Origin: Symbiodinium microadriaticum
Lineage: Eukaryota; Sar; Dinophyceae; Suessiales; Symbiodiniaceae
Assembly: GCA_001939145.1 (NCBI GenBank)
Contig: LSRX01000579.1
Coordinates: 329,742-393,741 of the forward strand
DNA: 64,000 nt
Reading direction: 5' to 3'
A program made the translations under genes and the position numbers. The notes below the pieces were generated by a model. The model was not told the DNA's origin and searched no databases. It saw only the letters and a program-made list of their open reading frames with translations. Shown here in pieces: positions 10,048 to 19,154 of this stretch (positions are counted from its first letter, which is position 1; each line of letters starts with the position of its first letter).

Positions 10048-11174
10048 AGCTGCTGGGCCAGGCGGTCCACGCTCTGGGCCAACTGGGAGCGACCCAGTTT
10101 CGCTGGTCGGGCAGTCATGGCGACCAGGTGTGTCGCTGCATTGCGACAGAGGCGCCGCATCATCTTGTACATCTCGTGGCTGGCCTCCGATCGTTTCTGG
10201 AGGACGAGCACAAAGGGGATCACATCCGACTGGAGATTCTCCGTCAGAGGACGCAGGGCATGGAATCTGCCAACGACGTCCGGAAACGCCGTGTAGGTCA
10301 TCATCCGAGAAACCATTGCGACGGCCTCCGTGTGCTCGAGGGGATCGGCTTGATCTTTCTCGTGCGCCCGGGTGGTTGGATTCCAGCGCATGTACAGGTA
10401 CGTACTGCCCTCGATGAGGTTCAGCTCCTTCGCTCGCTGGATCGTGTCTTTCTGGGCCGGATCCTCGAGGCGGCGCATCATCTGCAACATGCTGTTGAGG
10501 ACGCAGTACAGCATCACATTCCGCATGGGTTGCGTGAGGCTCTCCGGACTGGACTCCTTCTGGGACTTCCAGTCTGTCCCTACTTTGTAGAGACTGTCGG
10601 TGATCGACCAGGGGTTGTGGCTGGACCTGGTCTGAAACTGTCGAGGTTGTTCACCGCCATCTGGTCCTCCAACCTGACCGTCAACTTCGCCACCAGAGCG
10701 ACCAGCTCCTTGATCCGGTCGTCTTGCTCGCGACGATCGGAGCGGTTGTCGCGGCGACTGGGCCAGTTCCACTGCCCGCCGTGACGTGCCTGGTTGGCTT
10801 GGCCCCGCGAGGTCCAGGCAGGCTTCTGGGGCTCGTTGTCCCGCGGTGGCTTTGGCTGGGACGTGTCGTCCTCCGGTTCCTGGCTGGTCGTCGTCCGGCC
10901 TTTGCCACTGCCCGTCTGCTCGGCTGTCCGGTCGCCTTTCGCGTCGCCCTTGGCAAACTTTGCCTGAGTCGGCGTGACCTGGCCCTCGGAGCCCATCGAC
11001 CGCTTGTCCCGGTCCACTTCCATGCCCGGGTGTCTCCTCCACCGTGGAGGGGGGCCTCGTGGACAGTGGAGTCGCAGACTCCATGAGCTTGCCGAACTGC
11101 GCCAACTCTGCTGTCGCCTCCGCTAGCTGCTGGTCTGCGGCGGAAGAAGCCATGGAGAGTGGCCTGTCGGGCAT
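10044..11174 (-). pseudogene. LINE polyprotein linker region, frame-disrupted
   Basis: This stretch links the zinc fingers to the USP domain. Plausible coding switches between two frames. One frame holds MASSAADQQLAEATAELAQF (near 11150), then the other holds a Lys/Glu/Gln-rich part and a likely coiled coil, DDRIKELVALVAKLTVRLED (about 10730-10670). The first frame then resumes with an alpha-helical part, including NVMLYCVLNSMLQMMRRLED and a His/Leu-rich stretch, up to a TGA at 10044. Neither frame is good over its whole length, so at least two indels are implied within 600 nt. No known enzymatic motif was seen. It may be a multimerisation or cofactor region. Confidence 0.55.
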
Positions 11175-11179
11175 CTGTC

Positions 11180-11860
11180 AGTGACGAAAACCGAGCAAAC
11201 AAATGTCCGCAAGCCCACAAAACCGGGCAGTTAAGCACATGTGTGGAGGGGCGGACCTGGTACCAAGAGTCACAGAACTCACAGGGCCGGAGCAGGTTGC
11301 TGCGCTGCTTGAGCCAGCTGAGGACCGACTCTTGATGCTGCCGCACTAGCGGGTGGGCCTTCACAGCGTGTCTGGAGACATAGGCTGGACTGGTACACCA
11401 TTGATAACACTCTGGACAGTGGTTCAAGGAACCACTGCGACGGATTTGTGTTGCCAGCTCACGTAAGTTCTGTGCTCTAGCCACAGCCTGCAAAACGTCC
11501 CTATGAAAAAGTGGCACTACTTCAGGGTGAGTGACAGCAGCCTCCTCCGGCGCGGACGCCCTCTGAGCAAGGGAGCTGTCTGCCACTTGGGATGGAGTAG
11601 ATGTGGTGTCGGGGGGTGGTGTTGGTGTAAGTACGGGGCGGTGGGCGTGCAGGATGGGGCAGGCTTCTTGATGAATGTGGCCAAAGAATTGTGGCCAACC
11701 AGGAAAAGACTTCAGGCAATGACGACAAGTCGGCATGCCGTGCAACGCATGGGCCCGGGCTGCATCGTTGTTGCTATTCTTGACTGCGGTGCTGGTTTCT
11801 CTAGGCTTACGAACGGTCTTATGTTGTTTGCCGTACGCTCACAGCATGGTGGCTAGGAAA
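11180..11860 (-). CDS. LINE C-terminal zinc-finger region (C2H2/C2HC)
   Basis: Three Cys/His modules follow one another in a single frame: CRHCLKSFPGWPQFFGHIH (about 11725), CPECYQW with SRHAVKAH (about 11420) and CEFCDSW with THVLNC (about 11285). The spacings fit C2H2, C2H2 and C2HC zinc fingers. A fourth finger lies at the end of the reverse-transcriptase frame (CPICGIGF, about 11880) and is cut by the frame change near 11835. Fingers after the reverse transcriptase are common in LINEs and usually bind nucleic acid. A Pro/Thr-rich spacer of about 70 residues separates the first and second module. Confidence 0.65.
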
Positions 11861-14800
11861 GCCGATGCCACAAATCGGGCACATGCTACGGAGCTGCAGT
11901 ACATTCGTGACCTCTGTCAGCCTGGCAGGGGAGTCAGGCAGTGGTGTTGGCTGGAAGCTACGAAGAATCAACTCCCACCATTGGTGGACCCTGGCAGGCT
12001 GAAGGTGTCCAACCGATGAACGGCAGGAAGTGACACGCCTGGTGGCAGCCCGTAAAAGTTGCGGCAGTGGGCCATCCCAACACAGTCTGTCGTACAGGGC
12101 AGTATTCGTAACATGATGCACATGGGCAGGGCTCCTAGCAACCATTCTTAGCTGTTTGCTGGTCTGAGCAATGAGCAATGAGGTACTGACACTGTCTAGC
12201 CCAGTGGACGTCAAACCATGTTGTATGATAGACCATACACAGGCAATCCACAGTTGCATTCGTTTCTTCTGTGGTATCTGGTTGTGCTTTAAAAAGACAT
12301 GCAGTCTATGAAAAGCTACCCAGGACTGCGCCAGTCTGTGCTTTACCGTTGCTTGCTCAAAGCTGTGATATCCTATGAGCACGCCTAGGTAGGGATGTGA
12401 GGTCTTTATGGGGATGCTGAGGTTGCCGCTGGGATGTCGTATCACCAGGCACCTGTGACCTCTGACGGTGGCCGCGAAATCCCGAAGCAGGTGAGGAGCG
12501 GCTCGTCCCTGAATAGCCAACAATATGGCCGTTTTATCCAAGGCTATGTCCATGCCGTAAAACCGCAAGACCTCCATGATGCGAGGGATCTGGCCAATGG
12601 CATTTCTAAAGTCTCTGGGATGCTCAAACTGCCACAACGCATGAAAATCATCTGCGTAGCCCGTTAAAGTGTTGTCCGGTAGTACGGCATGGAGTTTATC
12701 GAACAACAACAATGTGAATCCGATCCACAACATGGGGGACAGGCCGCATCCCTGCCTGATGCCTCTACCCATACGGATATGTGCAGACTCAGCACTTTTT
12801 GTAATGACGATGATTGCACTGTCGTGGATATACATTATTAAAGAGCTGAGTTCTGCCGGCGCGCCAACTCTTTCTAGGGTTTGAAGAAGAAAGCATCTCG
12901 GCAGCTTATCATACGCTTTTGAGAGATCCAGCGAGAGCTGCATTCCTCCTCTTAGCAATGGATCCCTCCTGCCTTCCTGAAGCCTAACAACCGATCGGCT
13001 GCCACCCTTGAGGAGCTCTCTAACACTATAACAATGGGAGATCACCCGGTCTAGGGCATCATTGACTTGACGTCCCATCATGTAAGCGAATTGGGGAACT
13101 TCCTGAAGAGCTGCAAGCAGGTATGGCTTCAATCTGCTGGCTGCAATTCTCGCGAGGAGTTTTGGAAGCATCGGCAAAATGGAAATGGGGCGGAGGTTGG
13201 CAGGCTGACAAGGAGGCTTGTTGGGCTTCGGAAGCAGGGCCATGTAGGCACAATTCCAGTCATCTGGGAGGCGTATGGGTCCTGGTTGAAGAGCTGCGTT
13301 AAGGTCGCGGCTGATCGCTTCAGCAAGTAAAGGCTCAGCTGTTTTCCACAACACTGCTGGGACCTGACCTTGGGGTAAGGCTTTACGTCCTGATGTGTGA
13401 TGCAAGGCCTCTGCTGCCTCCTCTGTCGTGACCTGGAACGGAACGGTGAGCCGCCACTCAGACTGGGAAGCGGCAGAGGACTGGTAAAGCTCTTCAAAGT
13501 AATTTTGAAGGATCCTGAGCTCTTCAGCCGAGCCTAGAAGCATCCCTGTCGCATCTCTGAAATGGATGGACCGTTTTGGTGTCTTGGGCCTAAGCTGTTT
13601 TGAAAGTTGGTACAGGCCTTGAAGACTACTCGAGTGCGCTGTCTGTGCTTGTTGTATAAGTTGATCTACCCGCTGCACCTTGTTTTGTCGGACCCGACGT
13701 CTTAGTGCACGGTCCTGCTGTCGAAAGCTGAGACTCACTCTCCAATGGTGGAAGAGCAGTTTCAGTGCTCTGCCACTGCGGGGAAAATGTCTGATGACTG
13801 TGCTGGCAGCCGCATCCGCCATGTGCCAGACTAGTGGGGCGTGGTACTTCGCAAGTTGGGCCTGGGTTTGACTGAGATTACGCTTTGCACACCAGTACGT
13901 TTTCAGGGTAGTTGTGGGCACCGGGGTTGTTCCTGACGTATGTAGAGTCATCGGACTGTGTTTCGCAAAGCTAGACTCTGTACAGCTGCGTTGCCATGCT
14001 ACACGGAGACTGGCTTCCAGGGATGGTTCTGTCTGCAGGGTTTTCCCTAGGTGCTGCTGAAAAGTCTGGGCTGCTGTTGGGTCAGCCGATAGACGCGCCT
14101 GAATGGTTCTGGCATTAAAATGGTCCGGGTTTTGCTCAGGTGTAGTGGGTAGCTGGGGTTGACTAGGCAAATAACCCTCGACTGGCACATGTCGAAAACC
14201 CGTGGGGTGAACGATGGGCGCTGCAGGGAGGGCACGTGCGCAACGGGACACCGGTTGGCAAGGCAGTCGAGTAATCAAGAAATCGATTTGGACCGTAGAT
14301 TGCTGGAGATGCAAGTACGTGCCTGCCGGTCTTCCACGTCTGCCCCAGGTGTTGAGAGCAATCAGGCCGCGGGTCTCCACTATTGTTTGCAGGGTATGCT
14401 GATCTTGATGTACAGTATGTTTGTGGTGAGCTACCCCCTGGCCGACATGCGGTTCCTGCGGGTGCAGGGTGCAGTTGAGGTCACCTAAAATGAGCAGCCT
14501 GTGCCGCTGTGGCACAGCGCGCGTCCAAGATTCTAGCATAGTCCACACCCGGGATCGGCTCTGAAGGAGTTTTTGAAGGCCTGCGGAGCTATTCTCCGTA
14601 TGTCCAGCTGGCTGCCGAGCATTTGACCAAGCATGCTGGTACACTCCAAGCAGATCCAAGGCTGGCTGCGTGGCTACGCGTAGGTGCAGGGCCCGGCCGG
14701 GAACCAGTGCAGCGTGCTTCAGTTGCTGGGCAGCGACTAGAGTGCGACAAATGAAGAAAACGACCCCTCCTAGAGCGCTACCTGAACCGCTATGAACCAC

Positions 14801-15127
14801 ATGCCATCTACCGGTAGAGTACTCGCAGTCACGTGGCCACTTGGATTCTTGTATGCATAGGATCTGTGCCGGCCGGCCGGCTTCCCTCTCACACTCCAGC
14901 CATGCTAGCGTCTCTGCATAACGGGCTGCATGCAGCCCTCCAGCATTCCATGTCAGGAACCTTAGGCACTCTGGGTTGGGCATGGGAGGCTTAAGATGTC
15001 TAGGTGGGGCCAGTCCAACATACTTAAGGGAGAGGCTACCTGGAGTATGCTGTCGACCCTTGTAGGTGGTTACTCCATCCCGAAGGGCTCTGGTCTGGGC
15101 ACGCTTAAATGACCTTTTCCGTGACAT
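11819..15127 (-). CDS. LINE endonuclease-reverse transcriptase (ORF2/pol)
   Basis: About 1,100 codons from the first Met with a plausible N-terminus (MSRKRSFKR, 15127) to TAA at 11819. An endonuclease/exonuclease/phosphatase domain spans roughly 14970-14170: LTWNAGG, IQESKW, LILGDLN, and a terminal RHVPVEG in place of the usual S-D-H-x-P. The reverse transcriptase follows, with LLPKPNK (about 13230), LSLDLSKAYDKLPR (about 12920, motif A), GIRQGCGLSP (motif B), GYADDF (about 12650, catalytic YADD, motif C) and HPYLGVLIG (motif E). All catalytic Asp residues are present. The same frame stays open upstream to 16726, overlapping ORF1. The protein nicks target DNA and copies the element RNA at the nick. 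Its last residues are the first half of a zinc finger, so the stop is probably secondary. Confidence 0.9.
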   Translation of the reverse strand: MSRKRSFKRAQTRALRDGVTTYKGRQHTPGSLSLKYVGLAPPRHLKPPMPNPECLRFLTWNAGGLHAARYAETLAWLECEREAGRPAQILCIQESKWPRDCEYSTGRWHVVHSGSGSALGGVVFFICRTLVAAQQLKHAALVPGRALHLRVATQPALDLLGVYQHAWSNARQPAGHTENSSAGLQKLLQSRSRVWTMLESWTRAVPQRHRLLILGDLNCTLHPQEPHVGQGVAHHKHTVHQDQHTLQTIVETRGLIALNTWGRRGRPAGTYLHLQQSTVQIDFLITRLPCQPVSRCARALPAAPIVHPTGFRHVPVEGYLPSQPQLPTTPEQNPDHFNARTIQARLSADPTAAQTFQQHLGKTLQTEPSLEASLRVAWQRSCTESSFAKHSPMTLHTSGTTPVPTTTLKTYWCAKRNLSQTQAQLAKYHAPLVWHMADAAASTVIRHFPRSGRALKLLFHHWRVSLSFRQQDRALRRRVRQNKVQRVDQLIQQAQTAHSSSLQGLYQLSKQLRPKTPKRSIHFRDATGMLLGSAEELRILQNYFEELYQSSAASQSEWRLTVPFQVTTEEAAEALHHTSGRKALPQGQVPAVLWKTAEPLLAEAISRDLNAALQPGPIRLPDDWNCAYMALLPKPNKPPCQPANLRPISILPMLPKLLARIAASRLKPYLLAALQEVPQFAYMMGRQVNDALDRVISHCYSVRELLKGGSRSVVRLQEGRRDPLLRGGMQLSLDLSKAYDKLPRCFLLQTLERVGAPAELSSLIMYIHDSAIIVITKSAESAHIRMGRGIRQGCGLSPMLWIGFTLLLFDKLHAVLPDNTLTGYADDFHALWQFEHPRDFRNAIGQIPRIMEVLRFYGMDIALDKTAILLAIQGRAAPHLLRDFAATVRGHRCLVIRHPSGNLSIPIKTSHPYLGVLIGYHSFEQATVKHRLAQSWVAFHRLHVFLKHNQIPQKKRMQLWIACVWSIIQHGLTSTGLDSVSTSLLIAQTSKQLRMVARSPAHVHHVTNTALYDRLCWDGPLPQLLRAATRRVTSCRSSVGHLQPARVHQWWELILRSFQPTPLPDSPARLTEVTNVLQLRSMCPICGIGFPSHHAVSVRQTT

Positions 15128-15129
15128 GG

Positions 15130-15944
15130 AAAGCTGCTGGGCAAAGGCACCATGTGCCCTCAACACAGAACGAGGCGGGCTTGTCTGGCCGAGGGTGATT
15201 GCATCCAGGCTGTGGGCACAGGTACTAGGGGAAGCCTTAGTGCCTATAACCAAGCATTGCAGCAACAGGTATAACCATAGGGAGTAGGGCGGTTTGGGAG
15301 GTCTTTGGGGCTGGTGTTGGCTACGCCCTTGGAGCCTGAATGCAGACTGATCCTGGTGGTCAGCCTGTTGCGACGCAGCTGACCCGGCTCTCAGCAGAGG
15401 CATGCGGAGAGCACCGGGGCGGCGACGGATGCAGCCTGGGAACATGCGGGTCGGGAAGAAACTGATTATGGGGTGTTGGGTCTTGTGTTGGATCCACACG
15501 CCAAGTTGTCCTAGGAAGCCTAGCGCGAGGCAGGTCAGAGTCTGTGCAAACGATGTCTCAGGCAGTTGCTCTGTGCATTGCAGCATGCTGGCGATCAGCA
15601 CAAGCCAGAGGCGGAGAAGTGGCAAAGGCTGTCTGCCAAGGCTGCAGTGGAACCAATAGAAAAGGCATGCAAAACTAAGTACATTAACTAACGCAGGTCC
15701 CAGGGCGCCGAGCCTATTAAGAGAGGCGTCTGGGATGTTGGGGTCGAAAAGCTTCGCCTGAGCGGTGCATTCGCTAAGGCAAGTTGAGGGGGCTTCAGGA
15801 GGGCTACGACCTTGGCTTCCTCCTACCCTCGTGTCAGTAGCATGCTGTGACGTGTTGTGGTGCCATGTATGTGCTGCAAAAAGCATGCTACCCCCGGCAT
15901 TGGGACCGGGGCGGCCCGCCTGCTGGAGGGGCAGTCCTCGTGTC
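15130..15944 (-). other. Open linker with hydrophobic segments between ORF1 and the endonuclease
   Basis: The pol frame is open here and encodes about 270 residues, including four hydrophobic stretches: NVLSFACLFYWF, LLRLWLVLIASML, LTCLALGFLGQLGVW and LWLYLLLQCLVIG. Whether it is translated, and from where, cannot be seen. It could be an N-terminal extension of pol, the end of ORF1 after a frameshift, or chance. Confidence 0.4.
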
Positions 15945-16661
15945 TCATCGGTCTCGTGAGCCGCGCGCTGGTTCCGGGACATCGGCAGGAGACTCCAGCT
16001 CCGGAACTCCGTAGGACCATCCATGGAACCATTGTTGGAAAGCCAGTCGGTGTTCGTCAGAGAGCAGAGGCCACAGCAGTAACATGAAGTCCCTGTACAA
16101 GCAGCCACCCGCAACAGTGATGGCCCGCCTTGTGAAGGAGTGCAGGGCACCCATTCGGAGCTTAGCCGACAGTGACCGTTGCAGCAGCATCTGCATTTGC
16201 TGTTCCACCACATGCCGTTGTGGGTCAGTGGAGCGGCCGATCTGGTCCGAATAGATCCAGGCCGCATCGTTCGGTGGAAGCGGGGTGTCGTAGAGCTGCA
16301 GCACCAGTGACGTGTCATGGCGCAGGGCTTCAGCGAGCGCACCAACCAGCTGAGGAGCTGCGATGTCCACCACTCCTTCGACAGAGTGGCCTGGGCAGCG
16401 TCGCTGAAAAGCGCTGAGTCGGCCAGCGAGTTGCCGGCTGCTTCGGCCTTCCATGCTGGCCATGAGGGCCTCTTCACACAGGATACAGACCAATCTGCGG
16501 CGGTACCATTCCTGAAGGTTGCGCCGGTGCCGCGCAGCTTGCTCGTCGAGGGCGCGTTCCCGGGCAGCGCGGGCAGTCGATGTATCAGACCCTTCGTCTG
16601 AATCGGAGAGGGAACGGTCGCTATCATAATCTGACATAGAAGAAGCCACTGACCGGACCAT
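15945..16661 (-). CDS. LINE ORF1 (gag-like protein)
   Basis: About 238 codons from the ATG at 16661, 66 nt from the element's 5' end. An upstream in-frame ATG at 16742 lies outside the element and is rejected. The N-terminus is acidic and Ser/Asp-rich (SDYDSDRSLSDSDEGSD). A basic helix-forming part with two Cys follows (RRNLQEWYRRRLVCILCEEA), then a conserved-looking alpha-helical region, ending EPARGSRDR. LINE ORF1 proteins usually bind element RNA. No RRM or CCHC knuckle is seen, so the function is by position. The pol frame is open through the whole of it. Confidence 0.65.
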   Translation of the reverse strand: MVRSVASSMSDYDSDRSLSDSDEGSDTSTARAARERALDEQAARHRRNLQEWYRRRLVCILCEEALMASMEGRSSRQLAGRLSAFQRRCPGHSVEGVVDIAAPQLVGALAEALRHDTSLVLQLYDTPLPPNDAAWIYSDQIGRSTDPQRHVVEQQMQMLLQRSLSAKLRMGALHSFTRRAITVAGGCLYRDFMLLLWPLLSDEHRLAFQQWFHGWSYGVPELESPADVPEPARGSRDR

Positions 16662-16727
16662 GTTCGCAACGAGACCATGAGACGGACCGCAAAGGACGTC
16701 AGCTTCTGGGGATCGGGCCGAGACACT

Positions 16728-16740
16728 TACATAACATAAC
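16728..16740. repeat. LINE target-site duplication, right copy
   Basis: TACATAACATAAC, identical to 8761-8773, abutting the element's 5' end. Confidence 0.8.
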
Positions 16741-17330
16741 ATACATACATATACACATGCATACTTACATGCCTACTCACCTGCGTAGATACCTCTCCGT
16801 ACGTACCTATCTTCATACATACAACACAGAGACAGCCAAGCAGAGACAGACAGACACAAACAGACCGAGACAGAGACAGACACAGACCGAGACAGGCAGA
16901 GGACACACAGGCAGGCAGGCAAGCAGACAGCCAGGCATGCGCACATACGTACGTGCATACGTCATGTGTGTAAGGCAGGGCCATAGTATCAGTTCGGAAC
17001 AAATATGTATGCACCTACATATGCATGTGTATCAATGTTTATGCAGACATTTATGCACGAAGACACACACATAAATAAAACTCTATATATATAATGGATA
17101 TGTATAATCATATACGCATACATACATACATGCATACATACATGCATACAGACATACATACAGACATACGTACATGCATACATTCAATCATACACACATA
17201 CATACTCACATACGCACATACATACATGCATGCATACATACATACATACATACATGCATGCATACATACATACATGCATGCATATGTATCTATATATATA
17301 TATATACATACACTTGCACATAAAGAAAAC
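16741..17330. repeat. (ACAT)n/(CATA)n and CAGA-rich microsatellite
   Basis: Nearly 600 bp of imperfect tetranucleotide repeats, with a CAGA/GACA-rich part at 16830-16930 and a TA run near 17292. It gives His/Thr/Tyr-rich open frames on both strands that are not genes. Confidence 0.95.
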
Positions 17331-17339
17331 AGATGAGTT

Positions 17340-18047
17340 TAGCAACACAGACGCACTGATATGTCAATCATCCAGGTCTGTCCTGAGCTCGGCATCCACG
17401 CCGAGCCTTGGCATCCGCACGAAGGCCGATGTGCGTGCCAGGGTTTAGGGTTTGATGTTCTTGGCTTCAGGCACATTCAGTTTTCTCTTATTTTGGCAAG
17501 GGTAGTTTGCGCTGTGTGAGATGGAGCCTCAAAGATTTCCTGTGCTGATTTCTCCCTATCTGGGTCTCTCACACTGTCTCTGGATTTCAGACATCATTCA
17601 CATGTGCCCACATCGCAAGAGTACCACATTCCCTGACATCCGATCCCCTACCACAGGGCTATCTAATTACAATCAACTGAGCCACCGAACACCTATGGGT
17701 CACTGTAACATCTGTAAACTGTCACAATCACTTGCCAGTATACGCCTGTACGAACTGTTGTAGGGGCAAGAAGGCTACGCACCACGAGTCTGTGTTTTTC
17801 CGCAATCTCTTGCGTGCGTTGTTCGACTCGCTGCTACCCTAAACCCTAAACTCCTAAACACTAAACCCTAGGCTTCATTAAGAGCCTACAAAACATCACA
17901 AAGCTCCCCAAAGATCCGGTAAACAACACACCTGTAAGCCATAAGAAGCAAGCTTGAAAATACACAGTAATTCATTGCACCTCTAGAAGCCCTGCAACAA
18001 GCCGTGAAAGACCCTATAGTACCACTTAGCAACATTACGAAAACCCT

Positions 18048-18050
<3 letters not shown>
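17340..18050. other. No recognised gene
   Basis: A short TTTAGGG trace at 17440 and a CCCTAAA block at 17834-17872 are present. The 80-codon open frame at 17521-17763 has no recognisable motif or exon boundaries. Confidence 0.4.
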
Positions 18051-18097
<47 letters not shown>

Positions 18098-18103
18098 GAG
18101 ATA
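18051..18103. repeat. (AG)n microsatellite
   Basis: About 50 bp of AG repeats with one C interruption. Confidence 0.95.
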
Positions 18104-18746
18104 GACAGAGGGAGATCTTCCATTGATGTTGAAAATCTTGGCTTAAAGCCTATTACGGATCCTGTACGGTTTAAAGTTTCAGGTACATTCCCTGATTACA
18201 CGGCGTGGGGGTTTCTACCATTAGTCTCCCATAATCTGAGTTCTTTTCTCGACCCAGTACCTGTCGTTCAATGCTAGAGGGCTTTACAGCCTTGGGTTTG
18301 GGGTTTCGGGTTTTGGCTCAGGGTTTGGATTCGTACTTCTGGTGCGCACATGCAGGTGTACAAGCTTCCTTACCCTTTTAACATTTTCCTATCAGAAGTC
18401 TGCCTCAGTCAGGACCCCGACGGGGAACGCAAGCCAGAGTCTAGAATTTCAAAACGCAAGTGGAAGCTCACATTCCCAAACCCTACATCAACAATGCTTC
18501 AGAACATGGCGGTTCGTGAAGGTTGAGCAGCTGACATTTGCTTTGCTAGGCTCCCTAAACCCTAAACCCCTAAGCCCTAAACCCTAGACCCTGCTCGGCT
18601 CTTCTTGTGATGCACGCCATAAGCTTCGCCAGCTCCATACATACTAAATAGATGTACGTGGTATACCATCTGGCACTAACTCTACCCTATGTAATCTAAT
18701 ATCCTTAATTGCTAAACCCTAAAACCAATTAGAATACCTTCGCCAG

Positions 18747-18809
18747 ACACTTCCCAAGCCGCTGAAGAAGGGCACCGGCACTGGTGGAGCAGTCAGCCCC
18801 GCGGCTGAG
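18747..18809 (+). CDS. Exon-like segment, possible 5' exon of the PACRG gene
   Basis: A 63-nt open segment after CGCCAG (AG at 18745-18746) and before a GT dinucleotide at 18810. In phase 0 it reads as TLPKPLKKGTGTGGAVSPAAE. The phase-0 end would fit the phase-0 start of PACRG exon 1 at 21162, and the N-terminus of PACRG is poorly conserved, so membership cannot be tested by homology. A TTTAGGG block follows at 18835. A second weak candidate (about 19455-19509, ending GCCGGAGAG before GTGAGC) lies between. Confidence 0.25.
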
Positions 18810-18894
18810 GTTCTAGGAGGTTTCTAGAAGGCGAAGGGTTTAGGGTTTGGGTTTAGGGGTTAAGATGAAAGGTTTAGGGTATGTGGTATAATTT

Positions 18895-18984
18895 TAGGGG
18901 CCTTAACCATTACCAATATTACTCCTTAGGGTCCGTCATTAGAATTCTGGACCGAAGAGCCCTAATCTAATTGATGATTAAGGT
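18895..18984. mobile_element. MITE family 1 copy
   Basis: Starts TAGGGGCCTTAACCATTACC and continues with the family core (AATATTACTCCTTAGGGTCC). The right end is degenerate (CTAATTGATGATTAAGG). Confidence 0.65.
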
Positions 18985-19050
18985 TAATTAGGGCTTCTAG
19001 GAGGCTGAGGGTTAATTTAAGGGATTTGGATTTGTGGTTTGGGGTGTACT

Positions 19051-19154
19051 TAAAGGGGCCTAAACCATTACCAATATTAATCCTTAGGGTCCCTTATTAG
19101 AAGAATACTAGAAGGTACCCCAAAGAGCCCTATTCTAATTCTTCAAGCCCTTAT
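19051..19154. mobile_element. MITE family 1 copy
   Basis: TAAAGGGGCCTAAACCATTA at the left, core CCAATATTAATCCTTAGGGT, and right end GAGCCCTATTCTAATTCTTC. It lies about 155 bp from the copy at 18895. Confidence 0.65.

Larger units (their letters stand above)
8774..16727 (-). mobile_element. Full-length LINE (non-LTR retrotransposon) with a C-terminal USP domain
   Basis: The element is bounded by a perfect 13-bp direct repeat, TACATAACATAAC, at 8761-8773 and 16728-16740, read as the target-site duplication. Both flanks are ACAT-type microsatellite, so it inserted into one array. On the minus strand the order is a 66-nt leader, ORF1 (16661-15945), a hydrophobic linker, an apurinic-type endonuclease and reverse transcriptase (15127-11819), C2H2-type zinc fingers and a charged linker (about 11860-10044), a ubiquitin-specific-protease domain (10047-9190), and about 415 nt of 3' UTR ending in GAGTGAGTGA. 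There is no LTR. Length is about 7.95 kb. The downstream third needs several frame changes, so this copy is either decayed or recoded. The presence of both ends and of the duplication shows that the copy is complete. Confidence 0.85.

Noticed and set aside
15066..16601. Plus-strand open frames of 60-94 codons opposite the LINE
   Set aside because: Antisense shadows of the GC-rich ORF1 and pol coding sequence.
16727..17336. Several 60-105-codon His/Thr/Tyr-rich frames
   Set aside because: Translations of ACAT and CAGA repeats.
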